The notes: generated from the sequence alone by a model not told the origin. DNA of 64,000 nucleotides from Robbsia betulipollinis (GCF_026624755.1 NZ_JAPMXC010000003.1:145285-209284); one strand, 5' to 3'. Positions 13,679 to 25,757 are shown, counted from the first letter of the stretch. Numbers and translations: made by a program.

Positions 13679-14841
13679 GCTCCGGGCGGATGAACGCCGG
13701 ACAGGCAGGCCCCGGGCAGGCGCTGGCCGCGGGCGAGATTTTCTGGCCCCCCGCGGACGCGCTCTCGGCCGCCGCGGAAACGATCCGCGCTACGTTGGGC
13801 GACTGGCCGGCGGCGACGGTGCAGTGGCGCTTCTGTCTGACGCCGCCGCGCGACCCGGCATGGATGGCGGAGCGGCACACGGTGCTGATCGTCGCGGTGG
13901 CGCCGGCCGACCGCGCGCTGGCCGACTGGCAGGCCCGCGGCGCCACGCTCATCGATGTTTCCGGCGACCTGACGGTCCTGATCGCGGATGGCGAACGGCA
14001 TGCGCTGCGCGGCGCACGCACCGACGACTGGCTCGCCGCGCTCGCCGCCTTCGTCGATTGCGGCTTTGTCCTGCGCGACGCGTTGTGCCTCGCGCTTGCC
14101 TGGCGTGCGCCGGGCGCCTGGCCGGACCGGCTCGCCGATTTCCCCGATCTTCCCGGCCTGCCGGAACGGACCTGGCGCTTCCCGCCGTGCCCGTCCGCGC
14201 TCGGGCTGTATCCGGTGGTGCCGGATGCCGACTGGGTCGAGCGCCTGATCGCACTGGGCGTGCGCACGATTCAGCTGCGGGTAAAGATGGCCGACCCGAT
14301 GGCCGACCCGATGGCCGACCCGGCAGCGCTGCGCGAACAGATCGTCCGCGCCGTGGCCGCCGCGCGCCGGGCGCCGGACGAGGTGCGGCTCTTCATCAAC
14401 GATCATTGGCGGCTGGCGGTCGAGGCGGGTGCCTACGGCGTCCATCTCGGACAGGAGGACATGGCGGACGCGGACCTCGGCGCGATCGCCGCCGCCGGCC
14501 TGCGTCTGGGTCTGTCCACGCACGGATATTACGAAATCCTGCATGCCTGGCATTTCCGCCCCAGCTATATTGCCTGCGGCGCGGTATTTCCCACCGCCAC
14601 GAAAGTCGTCAAGACCGCTCCCCAGGGGGTGTCCCGGATCGCCGCGTACCAGCGGCTGTTGCGGGACGCGGTGCCGGTCGTCGCGATTGGCGGGATCGAC
14701 CTCGCGACGCTGCCGGAGGTCCTGGCCACGGGCGTGCGGAGCGCGGCGGTCGTGCGGGCCGTCACCCATGCCGACGAATTGCCCATGGCGGTGAACGCGC
14801 TGCTCGCCGCTTTCACGCATAATGGCCCAATGCAACGATAA
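13675..14841 (+). CDS. thiE: Thiamine phosphate synthase with N-terminal extension
   Basis: A 388-residue protein, well above the roughly 210 of stand-alone ThiE. The catalytic domain starts near residue 175 (SALGLYPVVPDADW) and has TIQLRVK, FINDHWRLA, GVHLGQEDM, STHGYYE and AIGGIDLATLPEVL, so it should couple HMP pyrophosphate and thiazole phosphate into thiamine phosphate. Residues 1-174 form an additional domain of unclear function (FVDCGFVLRDALCLALAW); long ThiE proteins of this kind occur in Burkholderia. Residues 205-216 are MADP three times, from a 12-bp repeat. The ATG is taken from the ATGA overlap with thiG. Confidence 0.9.
   Translation: MSSGRMNAGQAGPGQALAAGEIFWPPADALSAAAETIRATLGDWPAATVQWRFCLTPPRDPAWMAERHTVLIVAVAPADRALADWQARGATLIDVSGDLTVLIADGERHALRGARTDDWLAALAAFVDCGFVLRDALCLALAWRAPGAWPDRLADFPDLPGLPERTWRFPPCPSALGLYPVVPDADWVERLIALGVRTIQLRVKMADPMADPMADPAALREQIVRAVAAARRAPDEVRLFINDHWRLAVEAGAYGVHLGQEDMADADLGAIAAAGLRLGLSTHGYYEILHAWHFRPSYIACGAVFPTATKVVKTAPQGVSRIAAYQRLLRDAVPVVAIGGIDLATLPEVLATGVRSAAVVRAVTHADELPMAVNALLAAFTHNGPMQR
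14286..14321 (+). repeat. 12-bp tandem repeat in thiE, three units
   Basis: GATGGCCGACCC occurs three times in a row without change, coding MADPMADPMADP just after the first beta-strand and substrate loop (QLRVK) of ThiE. The unit keeps frame, so copy number can vary without breaking the gene. Confidence 0.9.
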
Positions 14842-14974
14842 TGGCGGGAACGCCGTTTGCTGCGGCGCGCTGGATAGGCTGGACGCGCGCCGGGCAGGGG
14901 TCCGACGCGTGCCGCGTATGCATCGTTCGTCGGCATTGTGTTGGCTGGCGGACAGCCTGCGCCCCGGGATCGCC

Positions 14975-14980
14975 TATAAT
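14975..14980 (+). promoter_or_regulatory. TATAAT -10 element upstream of mlaF
   Basis: A perfect TATAAT lies 88 bases before the mlaF start in a 227-base gap between thiE and mlaF. No good -35 box is at 16-18 bases, so activity is only suggested. The rest of the gap shows no gene or clear terminator. Confidence 0.45.
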
Positions 14981-15068
14981 CCCCCTTTCATGCGGATGCG
15001 TCCCCGATACACGAGGCGCTTTCGCACGCCATCATCCTGAATCATCGCCATAAGGAATCGCCCGAGCC

Positions 15069-15902
15069 GTGCCAAGCGTTAATTCCGAAATAGTGCTCGA
15101 ATTGCGCGATGTCGCGTTCGGTTATGGAGAGCGCCTGGTCCTTTCCGGCCTGAACATGCAATTTCGACGGGGCCAGGTGGTCGCCGTCATGGGCGGGTCC
15201 GGGTGCGGCAAGACGACGGTACTGAAACTGATCGGCGGGCTCGTGCGCGCCAGCGGCGGCCAGATCCGTTTCGGCGGCGAGGATATCGGTGCGCTGGGCG
15301 CGAAAGGGGTCTACCGGCTGCGCCGCAAGATGGGCATGCTGTTCCAGTTCGGCGCGCTGTTCACGGACCAGACCGTGTTCGAGAACGTGGCCTTCCCGCT
15401 GCGCGAGCATACCGATCTGCCCGAGGAACTGATCCGCGATCTGGTTCTGATGAAACTGAACGCGGTGGGCCTGCGCGGCGCGCGCGACCTCGCGCCCTCC
15501 GAAATCTCCGGCGGCATGGCGCGGCGAGTCGCGCTCGCGCGGGCGATCGCACTGGACCCGCAATTGATGATGTACGACGAACCGTTCGCGGGACTCGATC
15601 CGATCTCCCTCGGCATTACCGCGAACCTGATCCGCACGTTCAATCAGGCACTGGGCGCGACGTCGATTCTCGTCACGCACGATGTGCCGGAATCCTTCGC
15701 GATCGCCGATTACGTGTATTTCATCGCCAATGGCGGCATTGCCGCCGAAGGCACCCCGGACCAGTTGCGCGCGTCGACGGACCCGGCGGTGCGCCAGTTC
15801 ATCGACGCGGCGCCCGACGGGCCGTTCCGGTTTCATTACCCCGGCGTGCCGCTGGAGGCCGATTTCGGCATGGGCGCGGCGTCGAAAGGGGGCGCGCGAT
15901 GA
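15069..15902 (+). CDS. mlaF: Phospholipid transport ABC ATPase MlaF
   Basis: A 277-residue ABC ATPase starting at GTG, with AAGGAATCG upstream. Walker A is GGSGCGKT, the signature [15 protein letters not shown], and Walker [16 protein letters not shown]. It powers the MlaFEDB inner-membrane complex that moves phospholipids between the inner membrane and the periplasmic carrier MlaC, keeping the outer membrane lipid-asymmetric. It is the first gene of mlaFEDACB, and its stop overlaps the mlaE start (ATGA). Confidence 0.95.
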   Translation: MPSVNSEIVLELRDVAFGYGERLVLSGLNMQFRRGQVVAVMGGSGCGKTTVLKLIGGLVRASGGQIRFGGEDIGALGAKGVYRLRRKMGMLFQFGALFTDQTVFENVAFPLREHTDLPEELIRDLVLMKLNAVGLRGARDLAPSEISGGMARRVALARAIALDPQLMMYDEPFAGLDPISLGITANLIRTFNQALGATSILVTHDVPESFAIADYVYFIANGGIAAEGTPDQLRASTDPAVRQFIDAAPDGPFRFHYPGVPLEADFGMGAASKGGAR

Positions 15903-16669
15903 TCAGTTCCCTTGGCAGGGGCGTGCTGTCGGGCATCGGGCGTGCCGGCTACGCGGCGCGCATGTTCGTCAAGCTGGTGCTGCTGCTCGGCCCGCTGCTG
16001 CGACGGCCCCGGCTAGTGACGCGCCAGATCCTGTTCGTCGGCAATTACTCGCTGCTGATCATCGCGGTGTCCGGCCTGTTCGTCGGTTTCGTGCTGGGTC
16101 TGCAGGGGTACTACACGCTGTCGCGGTACGGCTCGGAACAGGCGCTCGGGCTGCTGGTGGCCCTGTCGCTGGTACGTGAACTGGGTCCGGTGGTGGCCGC
16201 CCTGCTGTTCGCCGGGCGCGCCGGCACGTCGCTGACCGCCGAGATCGGCCTGATGAAGGCCGGCGAGCAATTGATGGCCATGGAAATGATGGCGGTGGAT
16301 CCGATGCGTTATGTCGTCGCGCCGCGTTTCTGGGCGGGCGTGATCTCGATGCCCATCCTGGCCGCCATTTTCAGCGCGGTCGGCATCTTCGGCGGCTATG
16401 TGGTCGGCGTGCTCATGATCGGCATCGATCAGGGCGCGTTCTGGTCGCAGATGCAGGGGGGCGTGAATGTCTGGGCGGATGTCGGCAACGGCGTTCTGAA
16501 GAGCCTGGTGTTCGGTTTCGCGGTGACCTTCATCGCGCTGTACCAGGGCTTCGAGGCGAGCCCGACGCCGGAAGGCGTCTCCCGCGCCACCACCCGCACG
16601 GTGGTGTATGCATCGCTGGCCGTGCTCGGCCTGGATTTCCTGCTCACCGCGCTGATGTTCGGCAACTGA
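15899..16669 (+). CDS. mlaE: Phospholipid transport permease MlaE
   Basis: A 256-residue integral membrane protein of the MlaE/YrbE family. Motifs seen are [39 protein letters not shown] and the [20 protein letters not shown] cytoplasmic loop that contacts MlaF. Five or so hydrophobic segments are visible. It is the permease of the Mla complex, translationally coupled to mlaF and followed by mlaD after 40 bases. Confidence 0.95.
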   Translation: MISSLGRGVLSGIGRAGYAARMFVKLVLLLGPLLRRPRLVTRQILFVGNYSLLIIAVSGLFVGFVLGLQGYYTLSRYGSEQALGLLVALSLVRELGPVVAALLFAGRAGTSLTAEIGLMKAGEQLMAMEMMAVDPMRYVVAPRFWAGVISMPILAAIFSAVGIFGGYVVGVLMIGIDQGAFWSQMQGGVNVWADVGNGVLKSLVFGFAVTFIALYQGFEASPTPEGVSRATTRTVVYASLAVLGLDFLLTALMFGN

Positions 16670-16709
16670 CTACAAAGGATTTCTCGAAAGAGAAACTAGA
16701 GAACCAACG

Positions 16710-17294
16710 ATGAAAAAGACTGCTCTCGACTTCTGGGTCGGACTGTTCGTCATACTCGGCTTCGTTGCCCTGTTGTTCCTGGCCCTGAAGGCGGGGAATC
16801 TGAGCGCGCTGTCGTTTCAGCCGACCTACACGGTCAAGATGCGCTTCGACAATATCGGCGGCCTGAAGGCGCGCGCGCCGGTCAAGAGCGCGGGTGTGGT
16901 GGTGGGACGCGTCAACGCGATCACCTTCGACGATCACTCCTTCCAGGCGCTGGTGACGATCGACGTCGACAAGCAGTTCCAGTTTCCCACGGACTCTTCG
17001 GCGAAGATCCTGACCTCCGGCCTGCTGGGCGAGCAGTATATCGGTCTCGAACCGGGCGGCGCGGAGCAGAACCTGAAGGCGGGCGACACGATCACGATGA
17101 CGCAGTCGGCGATCGTCCTGGAAAACCTGATCGGCCAGTTCCTGTACAGCAAGGCCGCGGATGCGGGAGGCGCCGCCAGCGGAGCGGCCGCAGGTGGCGC
17201 GGCGGGCGCGGCCCACGCGCCGGCGTTCCCGGGCGCGGGTGCCGCGATGGGCACGGGCGCGGCGGTTTCCCCGCCGGCCAGCGCGGCGCAATGA
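16710..17294 (+). CDS. mlaD: Mla substrate-binding MCE-domain protein MlaD
   Basis: A 194-residue protein with one N-terminal membrane helix (WVGLFVILGFVALLFLALK) and one MCE domain (residues about 38-115; IGGLKARAPVKSAGVVVGRV, LTSGLLGEQYIGLEPGG). MlaD forms a hexameric periplasmic ring on MlaE that holds phospholipid. The C-terminal 40 residues are Ala/Gly-rich and not conserved. It lies between mlaE and mlaA. Confidence 0.94.
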   Translation: MKKTALDFWVGLFVILGFVALLFLALKAGNLSALSFQPTYTVKMRFDNIGGLKARAPVKSAGVVVGRVNAITFDDHSFQALVTIDVDKQFQFPTDSSAKILTSGLLGEQYIGLEPGGAEQNLKAGDTITMTQSAIVLENLIGQFLYSKAADAGGAASGAAAGGAAGAAHAPAFPGAGAAMGTGAAVSPPASAAQ

Positions 17295-17333
17295 ACCACA
17301 CGACAGCACGTTAATTACACAACGAGATCACAG

Positions 17334-18314
17334 ATGGACACAACACGGGCCGCGTGGGCGGTGGTGACGGCGGGGACGCTTCTCGCCGGCTGTTCGACGG
17401 TACAGACGCCGAGCAAGGAAGACCCGTTCGAGGGTTTCAACCGTACGGTATTCAAGGTCAACGACAAGATCGACCAGGTTGCGATCCGGCCGGTGGCGAA
17501 GGCCTACAACGCGGTGCTGCCGCAGCCGGTGCGCACCAGCGTCTCGAATTTCTTCTCGAACATCGGCGACGTCACGGTGGCCGCGAACAAGTACGCGCAG
17601 GGCGACATCGCCGCGGGAACCGAGACGGTGATGCGTGTCGTGATCAACACGATCTTCGGTCTGGGCGGCCTGTTCGACGTCGCGACCCAGGCGAAACTGC
17701 CGAAATACCAGGCCGATTTCGGTTTGACGCTCGGTCACTACGGGGTGCCGGCAGGCCCCTATCTGGTGCTGCCGATCCTCGGACCGAGCACGGTGCGGGA
17801 TGCGGCCGGCTTCGTCGTCGATCGTTACGTGGACCCGAGCAGCTATATCGAGCCGACGTGGGCCGCCTACACGCTGTACGGCGTGCGGGCCATCAGCCTG
17901 CGCGCGTCGCTGCTCAACGCCACCGATCTGGTCGCCGATGCCGCGCTGGACAAGTATTCCTTCATTCGCAACGGCTATCTGCAACGGCGGCATTACCTGC
18001 TGGGCCAGGACGACGAGACCGCGCTGCCGGATTACGGCGACGCGGACGGCGGCGCGGGCATTGGCGGCACCTCGGGCCCGGCGACGAACCTGAACACGCC
18101 GGCCGCCGGGGCCCAGGGCGCCTCCGCCACGGCGCCCGGCGGCGCGTCCGCCGCTTCGGCCACTGGCGCGTCCGCCGCCGCGGCGGATGGCGCGTCGTCG
18201 GCCTCGGGCACGGCGGCCACGACGCGGCGCAAGCGCCAGAAACCGGCGGATCTGGATGCACCCGGGCAGACGTTGCCGCGCGGCGGCTATTTGCCAAGTG
18301 TGAGATTCTGGTAG
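17334..18314 (+). CDS. mlaA: MlaA/VacJ outer membrane lipoprotein
   Basis: A 326-residue lipoprotein: signal sequence with lipobox LLAGC (Cys20). The conserved VacJ core follows with DPFEGFNRTVFKVNDKID, PVRTSVSNFFSNIGD and YGVPAGPYLVLPILGPSTVRDAAG. MlaA sits in the outer membrane and hands misplaced phospholipid to MlaC. The last 90 residues or so are an Ala/Ser/Gly-rich tail not found in the short enterobacterial protein. Having mlaA inside the mla operon is common in beta-proteobacteria and differs from E. coli, where it is unlinked. Confidence 0.94.
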   Translation: MDTTRAAWAVVTAGTLLAGCSTVQTPSKEDPFEGFNRTVFKVNDKIDQVAIRPVAKAYNAVLPQPVRTSVSNFFSNIGDVTVAANKYAQGDIAAGTETVMRVVINTIFGLGGLFDVATQAKLPKYQADFGLTLGHYGVPAGPYLVLPILGPSTVRDAAGFVVDRYVDPSSYIEPTWAAYTLYGVRAISLRASLLNATDLVADAALDKYSFIRNGYLQRRHYLLGQDDETALPDYGDADGGAGIGGTSGPATNLNTPAAGAQGASATAPGGASAASATGASAAAADGASSASGTAATTRRKRQKPADLDAPGQTLPRGGYLPSVRFW

Positions 18315-18424
18315 GGAAGTATGGACGAGACGAGCCGCGACGCGCCGGGTCCGACGATCGGAGGATCCAGATCCGCGCCACCTTCGGCTTCCTCGATATC
18401 ACCGCAAAACAAGGAGAGGTATTG

Positions 18425-19054
18425 ATGCGCAAGTTTTTCCTGGCCCCGCTTTTGGCCCTCGCAGTGGGCTTCGCCGGCATGTCCCAGGCCCGGGCGGCCG
18501 CCGATACCGCGACCCCCGATGGCCTGATCCGCTCGATCACGACGGATGTGATGAACACCGTGAAGTCCGACTCGGCGCTGCAATCCGGCGACATCAATCA
18601 GATCATCACGCTGGTCAATCAGAAGATTCTGCCGTACACGGATTTCGAGCGCACGACGCAGCTCGTCATGGGCCGTTACTGGCGCCAGGCCACGCCCGAA
18701 CAGCGGCAGCAGATCGCCGAACAGTTCAAGCTGCTGCTGATTCGCACCTATTCCGGCGCGATCGCGCAGGTGCGCAACCAGCAGATCACCTATCTGCCGT
18801 TCCGCGCGGCACCGGACGCCAGCGATGTGGTCGTGCGCACCCAGGTGACGAACCAGGGCAACCAGATCGAACTCGATTACCGTCTCGAAAAAACCGCTTC
18901 GGGCTGGAAGGTCTATGACCTGAACGTACTGGGCGCGTGGCTGATCCAGGCCTACCAGCAACAGTTCGCCGAGCAGATCCAGCGCAACGGCGTGGCGGGC
19001 CTCGTGCAGTTCCTGACGACCCGTAACCAGCAACTGGCGCAAGGCAAGAGCTAA
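18425..19054 (+). CDS. mlaC: Periplasmic phospholipid carrier MlaC
   Basis: A 209-residue protein with a Sec signal peptide (start MRKFFLAPLLALAVGFA, cut near ARAAA). The mature domain has FERTTQLVMGRYWRQATPEQR and QFKLLLIRTYSGAI, the MlaC/Ttg2D signature. It ferries phospholipid between MlaA and the MlaFEDB complex. GGAGAGGT lies before the ATG. mlaB follows after 11 bases. Confidence 0.95.
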   Translation: MRKFFLAPLLALAVGFAGMSQARAAADTATPDGLIRSITTDVMNTVKSDSALQSGDINQIITLVNQKILPYTDFERTTQLVMGRYWRQATPEQRQQIAEQFKLLLIRTYSGAIAQVRNQQITYLPFRAAPDASDVVVRTQVTNQGNQIELDYRLEKTASGWKVYDLNVLGAWLIQAYQQQFAEQIQRNGVAGLVQFLTTRNQQLAQGKS

Positions 19055-19065
19055 GGAGCGGCGAC

Positions 19066-19329
19066 ATGCTGGAAACGGGTGCCGAGATCACGCACGAAAC
19101 CGCCAGAAAAGTGCTGAAGGCGGGTCTGAAGCGGATCGCCGAGGGCGAGACGCAGCTGGACTGCCTGGCGCTGGTACGTTTCGACTCGTCGGCGCTGGCC
19201 GTGCTGATGGCCTGGCGCCGCGCCACGCTGGCGCGGGGGCGGGATCTGAAGGTATTGCGGGCGCCACCGGCGCTCGCCAGCCTCGCTCGTGCCTACGGCG
19301 TCGATACGCTCGCGTTCGGCGAGAACTGA
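19066..19329 (+). CDS. mlaB: STAS-domain protein MlaB
   Basis: An 87-residue STAS-domain protein, the cytoplasmic partner of MlaF. It has the typical LALVRFDSSALAVLMAWRRA centre with the Asp-Ser-Ser motif and ends DTLAFGEN. It closes the mlaFEDACB operon 11 bases after mlaC. Confidence 0.9.
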   Translation: MLETGAEITHETARKVLKAGLKRIAEGETQLDCLALVRFDSSALAVLMAWRRATLARGRDLKVLRAPPALASLARAYGVDTLAFGEN

Positions 19330-19438
19330 CGAAGACACGCCATGCTCTGGCGGCTTACCGGGCCGCCGGGGTCCCCCGCGTCGTGTCTGCGTGACGGGGG
19401 CTTATCCCTACCCGCGCGCCGATCCCCCGCTTATCCCC

Positions 19439-19444
19439 TATAAT
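19439..19444 (+). promoter_or_regulatory. TATAAT -10 element upstream of the ABC-2 exporter
   Basis: A perfect TATAAT in the 216-base gap between mlaB and the ABC-2 ATPase gene, about 100 bases before its start. No consensus -35 box lies at the expected distance. It suggests that the exporter, ibaG and perhaps murA can be read separately from the mla genes. Confidence 0.4.
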
Positions 19445-19545
19445 GGCAGGCTTTCCATGGCCGCCCGCGTCCATGGCCGGTCCGGCGCAGGCGCACAGAC
19501 AGCCGCGCGCGGCCCCGACGCAGGCCGACCAGACCCCGTATACCC

Positions 19546-20553
19546 ATGTCCAGCAGCAAGCCCTCGGCTATCGAAATCCGCAGCGTCAAGAAGCGCTATC
19601 GCACGCTGCAAGCCCTCAAGGGCGTCAATCTATCGATCGAGCAGGGCGAATTCTTCGGCCTGCTCGGCCCGAACGGCGCCGGCAAGACCACGCTGATCAG
19701 CATCCTGGCCGGCCTCGCGCGCGCCGACAGCGGTACCGTGCAGGTACTGGGGCATGACGTCGTCACGGACTTCCGCCAGGCGCGTCGCTCGCTCGGCGTG
19801 GTACCGCAGGAGCTGGTGTTCGATCCCTTCTTCACGGTCCGCGAGATGCTGCGGATCCAGTCCGGGTATTACGGGCTCAACCGCAACGACGCCTGGATCG
19901 ATGAAATCCTGCATCACCTGGGTCTAAGCGACAAGGCCGACGTCAACACGCGCGCGCTTTCCGGCGGCATGAAGCGGCGCGTGCTGGTCGCGCAGGCGCT
20001 GGTGCACCGGCCGCCGGTGATCGTCCTCGACGAACCCACCGCCGGCGTCGACGTCGAGCTGCGGCAGACGCTGTGGCAGTTCATTGCCCGGCTGAACCGG
20101 GAAGGGCACACGATCGTGCTGACCACGCACTACCTCGAGGAGGCGCAAAACCTCTGCAACCGGATCGCGATGCTGCGCCGCGGCGAGGTCGTCGCGCTGG
20201 AACGCACCGATACCCTGCTGCGCCGTTTCGCCGGGCTGCAATTGGTGTTGCGCCTGAGCGGGTGCGCGTTGCCGGCATCGCTGCGTGCGCTCGAGGCGGA
20301 GGCGCCCGGCGCGGCGGCGGCCGCGAGCATCCTTCCCACGGCGCCGGGCGCCGCGCCGGGTGCCATATCGGGAAACGCCGCGGCGCGTCAGTACGTCCTG
20401 CGGCTGGGCAGCTATGACGACGTCGAGCCGATCCTGGCGAAATGCCGCGAGGCCGGGTGCGGCTTCGACGATATCGAGATCCGCAAGGCGGACCTCGAGG
20501 ACGTGTTCCTCCAGCTCACCCGCGAACCTGAAACCGTGGAGGGGCTGTCATGA
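19546..20553 (+). CDS. ABC-2 type exporter ATPase (YadG-like)
   Basis: A 335-residue ABC ATPase: Walker A GPNGAGKT, signature LSGGMKRRVLVAQAL, Walker B VIVLDEPTAGVD. It pairs with the next gene, which overlaps it by 4 bases, to form an inner-membrane exporter like YadGH. The substrate is unknown. The C-terminal 80 residues include an Ala-rich insert not needed for the ATPase. This pair between mla and ibaG/murA is a standard beta-proteobacterial arrangement. Confidence 0.92.
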   Translation: MSSSKPSAIEIRSVKKRYRTLQALKGVNLSIEQGEFFGLLGPNGAGKTTLISILAGLARADSGTVQVLGHDVVTDFRQARRSLGVVPQELVFDPFFTVREMLRIQSGYYGLNRNDAWIDEILHHLGLSDKADVNTRALSGGMKRRVLVAQALVHRPPVIVLDEPTAGVDVELRQTLWQFIARLNREGHTIVLTTHYLEEAQNLCNRIAMLRRGEVVALERTDTLLRRFAGLQLVLRLSGCALPASLRALEAEAPGAAAAASILPTAPGAAPGAISGNAAARQYVLRLGSYDDVEPILAKCREAGCGFDDIEIRKADLEDVFLQLTREPETVEGLS

Positions 20554-21305
20554 TCGGCTTTCGCACGCTGTTCTACAAAGAGATGCTGCGCTTCTGGAAG
20601 GTCGCCTTTCAGACCGTCGCCGCCCCGGTCATCACCGCCTTGCTCTATCTGGCGGTCTTCGGCCACGCGATGCGCGCGAACACGCAGGTCTATGACGGCG
20701 TCGCCTATGTCAGCTTCCTGGTGCCCGGCCTGGTGATGATGAGCGTGCTGCAGAACGCCTTCTCGAACAGTTCGTCGTCGCTGATCCAGTCGAAGATCAC
20801 CGGCAACCTGATCTTCATGCTGCTGCCGCCGCTCGCGCACTGGGAAATGTTCAGCGCCTACGTGCTCGCGTCGATGGTGCGGGGGCTGGTGGTGGGGCTG
20901 GGGGTCTTCCTGGTGACCATCTGGTTCGTGCCGATGACGTTCGCCGCGCCGCTGTACATCGTGCTGTTCGCGGTCCTGGGCGCGGGCATCCTCGGCACGC
21001 TCGGGCTGATCGCCGGCGTCTGGGCGGACAAGTTCGACCAGTTGGCGGCATTCCAGAATTTCCTGATCATGCCGCTGACCTTCCTCTCGGGCGTGTTCTA
21101 TTCGACGCATTCGCTGTCGCCCGTGTGGCGCACGGTCTCGTGGTTCAATCCGTTCTTCTACATGATCGACGGCTTTCGCTACGGTTTCTTCGGCATGTCC
21201 GACGTCCCGCCATGGCAGAGCCTGGCGGTCGTGGCATGCTTTTTCGTCATACTCGCGGGCATTGCCCTCCGGCTGCTCGCGACCGGATTCAAATTGCGCC
21301 ACTAG
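20550..21305 (+). CDS. ABC-2 type exporter permease (YadH-like)
   Basis: A 251-residue membrane protein with six hydrophobic segments and the ABC-2 permease motif FLIMPLTFLSGVFYSTHSL near the C-terminal third. It starts MIGFRTLFYKEMLRFWK, with the start codon overlapping the ATPase stop (ATGA). Forms the channel of the exporter; cargo unknown. Confidence 0.93.
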   Translation: MIGFRTLFYKEMLRFWKVAFQTVAAPVITALLYLAVFGHAMRANTQVYDGVAYVSFLVPGLVMMSVLQNAFSNSSSSLIQSKITGNLIFMLLPPLAHWEMFSAYVLASMVRGLVVGLGVFLVTIWFVPMTFAAPLYIVLFAVLGAGILGTLGLIAGVWADKFDQLAAFQNFLIMPLTFLSGVFYSTHSLSPVWRTVSWFNPFFYMIDGFRYGFFGMSDVPPWQSLAVVACFFVILAGIALRLLATGFKLRH

Positions 21306-21326
21306 AGGGTGTTTTAGGAGCTTCCC

Positions 21327-21578
21327 ATGTTGCCGACTCCCGAGCAGATCCGCGCCTACATCACCGATGGCCTGTCTTGCGAACACATCGCCGTCGAAGG
21401 CGACGGCCAGCATTTCTTCGCGACGATCGTCAGCACCGCGTTCGAGGGCAAGCGCCCGATCGCGCGGCATCAGATCGTCTACGCGGTGCTGGGCGACCGG
21501 ATGCGCGAGGAGATCCATGCGCTCAGCATGAAGACCCTGACCCCCGTGGAATGGCGCGCCGCGGCCGCGGCGGCCTGA
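21327..21578 (+). CDS. ibaG: BolA/IbaG family protein
   Basis: An 83-residue BolA-fold protein (MLPTPEQIRAYI, then HFFATIVSTAFEGKRPIARHQIVY). Members bind monothiol glutaredoxins and 2Fe-2S clusters through the conserved His in the RHQ motif. Its place right before murA is that of IbaG (YrbA) in many proteobacteria. TAGGAG gives a good ribosome site. Confidence 0.9.
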   Translation: MLPTPEQIRAYITDGLSCEHIAVEGDGQHFFATIVSTAFEGKRPIARHQIVYAVLGDRMREEIHALSMKTLTPVEWRAAAAAA

Positions 21579-23707
<2,129 letters not shown>

Positions 23708-23721
23708 AAACGGAAGATTCC

Positions 23722-25071
23722 ATGGCACTCAACATTCGTAGACTCGATTCCCGCGACGCCGGCTTCGACGCCACGCTGGCCGCGGTGCTGGCGTTCGAAG
23801 CGGGCGAGGACGCCGCGATCGACCAGGCGGTGGCCGGCATCCTGGCCGACGTCAAGACGCGCGGCGACGCCGCCGTGCTCGACTACACCCGCCGTTTCGA
23901 CCGGCTCGATGCGCAGCACGCGCCGAATGTCGAGGCGCTCGAACTGCGCGCCGACGAACTCGACCGCGCGCTCGACGGCCTGGAACCGGCGCGGCGCCAC
24001 GCGCTGGAGACGGCGGCGGCGCGCGTGCGTGCCTTCCACGAGAAGCAGGCCACGGAATCCGGCACGCACAGCTGGCAATACACCGAAGCCGACGGCACCA
24101 TGCTCGGGCAGAAGGTCACGCCGCTGGACCGCGTGGGCATCTACGTGCCGGGCGGCAAGGCGGCCTACCCGTCGTCGGTGCTGATGAACGCGATTCCGGC
24201 ATCGGTCGCCGGCGTGCGCGAGATCGTCATGGTCGTGCCCACGCCGGGCGGCGTGCGCAACGATCTGGTGCTGGCCGCCGCGCGCCTGGGACGCGTGGAC
24301 CGCGTCTTCACGATCGGCGGCGCGCAGGCCGTCGGCGCGCTCGCCTACGGCACCCGTACCGTGCCCGCGGTCGACAAGATCGTCGGCCCCGGCAATGCCT
24401 ATGTGGCGTGCGCGAAGCGCCGCGTCTTCGGCACCGTCGGCATCGACATGATCGCCGGGCCGTCCGAGATTCTGGTGATCTGCGACGGCACCACGGACCC
24501 GCGCTGGGTCGCGATGGACCTGTTTTCGCAGGCCGAGCACGACGAACTCGCGCAATCGATCCTGCTGTGTCCGGATGCCGCCTATCTGGACGCCGTGCAG
24601 GCGGCGGCCGACGCGCTGCTGCCCACCATGCCCCGGCAGGCGGTGATCCGGGCGTCGCTCGAGGGGCGCGGCGCGCTGATCCAGGTCCGCGACATGGCCG
24701 AGGCGTGCGCGATCGCGAACCGCATCGCGCCCGAGCACCTCGAAATCTCCGCCGCCGCGCCCGCGCAATGGGCCGAGCAGATCCGGCACGCCGGCGCCAT
24801 TTTCCTCGGCCGCTTCAGCAGCGAGAGCCTCGGCGACTACTGCGCCGGCCCGAATCACGTGCTGCCGACTTCCCGCACCGCGCGGTTTTCCTCGCCGCTC
24901 GGCGTCTACGACTTCATCAAGCGCTCGAGTCTGATCCAGGTCAGCGAGCAGGGGGCGATGACGCTCGGGCGCATCGCCGCCGAGCTGGCCTACGGGGAAG
25001 GGCTGCAGGCCCACGCGCGCAGCGCGGAACTGCGCATGGAGACGCTGGCGGCGCCGGATCCCGCCGCCTGA
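23722..25071 (+). CDS. hisD: Histidinol dehydrogenase
   Basis: A 449-residue zinc enzyme for the last two oxidations from histidinol to histidine. It shows [56 protein letters not shown] and the zinc-site region [15 protein letters not shown] 23722 gives the normal start [10 protein letters not shown]. The gap to hisB is only 96 bases, and hisC, normally next in Burkholderia, is missing. Confidence 0.96.
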   Translation: MALNIRRLDSRDAGFDATLAAVLAFEAGEDAAIDQAVAGILADVKTRGDAAVLDYTRRFDRLDAQHAPNVEALELRADELDRALDGLEPARRHALETAAARVRAFHEKQATESGTHSWQYTEADGTMLGQKVTPLDRVGIYVPGGKAAYPSSVLMNAIPASVAGVREIVMVVPTPGGVRNDLVLAAARLGRVDRVFTIGGAQAVGALAYGTRTVPAVDKIVGPGNAYVACAKRRVFGTVGIDMIAGPSEILVICDGTTDPRWVAMDLFSQAEHDELAQSILLCPDAAYLDAVQAAADALLPTMPRQAVIRASLEGRGALIQVRDMAEACAIANRIAPEHLEISAAAPAQWAEQIRHAGAIFLGRFSSESLGDYCAGPNHVLPTSRTARFSSPLGVYDFIKRSSLIQVSEQGAMTLGRIAAELAYGEGLQAHARSAELRMETLAAPDPAA

Positions 25072-25167
25072 GCGTCGCCGCGAACCCGGTTAAACTAGCA
25101 TTCGATCAACCCGCCCGGCCGACGTCATACTCGGCACCCGGCGTTCAACCTGCCTGACACCAAGACC

Positions 25168-25755
25168 ATGCGACCTGCGGAAGTTGTACGCGACACCAGC
25201 GAAACGCAAATCCGGGTGAAGCTCGATCTCGACGGCACGGGCCGCCCCGCGCTGCATTCCGGCGTGCCCTTTCTCGACCACATGCTCGACCAGATCGCCC
25301 GTCACGGGCTGATCGACCTCGAAGTCGAAGCGAAAGGCGATACCCATATCGACGATCACCACACCGTCGAGGATGTCGGCATCACGCTGGGTCAGGCGGT
25401 GGCGAAGGCGATCGGCGATCGCAAGGGCATCCGCCGCTACGGCCATGCCTACGTACCGCTGGACGAGTGCCTGTCGCGCGTCGTCATCGATTTCTCCGGC
25501 CGGCCGGGACTCGAATTCCACGTACCGTTCACGCGCGAGCGCGTGGGCACCTTCGACGTGGACCTGACGATCGAATTCTTCCGCGGCTTCGTCAACCATG
25601 CCGGCGTGACCCTGCATATCGACAATCTGCGCGGCGTCAACGCGCACCATCAGGTCGAGACGGTCTTCAAGGCCTTCGGCCGCGCGCTGCGCATGGCGGT
25701 CGAAATGGACGAGCGCGCCGCCGGGCAGATTCCATCGACCAAGGGCAGTCTCTGA
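25168..25755 (+). CDS. hisB: Imidazoleglycerol-phosphate dehydratase
   Basis: A 195-residue monofunctional dehydratase (no phosphatase domain). Metal-binding His clusters are visible: [44 protein letters not shown] and [19 protein letters not shown]. It starts [17 protein letters not shown]. Followed by hisH with 2 bases between stop and start. Confidence 0.97.
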   Translation: MRPAEVVRDTSETQIRVKLDLDGTGRPALHSGVPFLDHMLDQIARHGLIDLEVEAKGDTHIDDHHTVEDVGITLGQAVAKAIGDRKGIRRYGHAYVPLDECLSRVVIDFSGRPGLEFHVPFTRERVGTFDVDLTIEFFRGFVNHAGVTLHIDNLRGVNAHHQVETVFKAFGRALRMAVEMDERAAGQIPSTKGSL

Positions 25756-25757
25756 AC

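Noticed and set aside
25072..25167. Decayed hisC in the hisD-hisB gap
   Set aside because: Ninety-six bases are too few, and none of the three frames shows aminotransferase-like residues.
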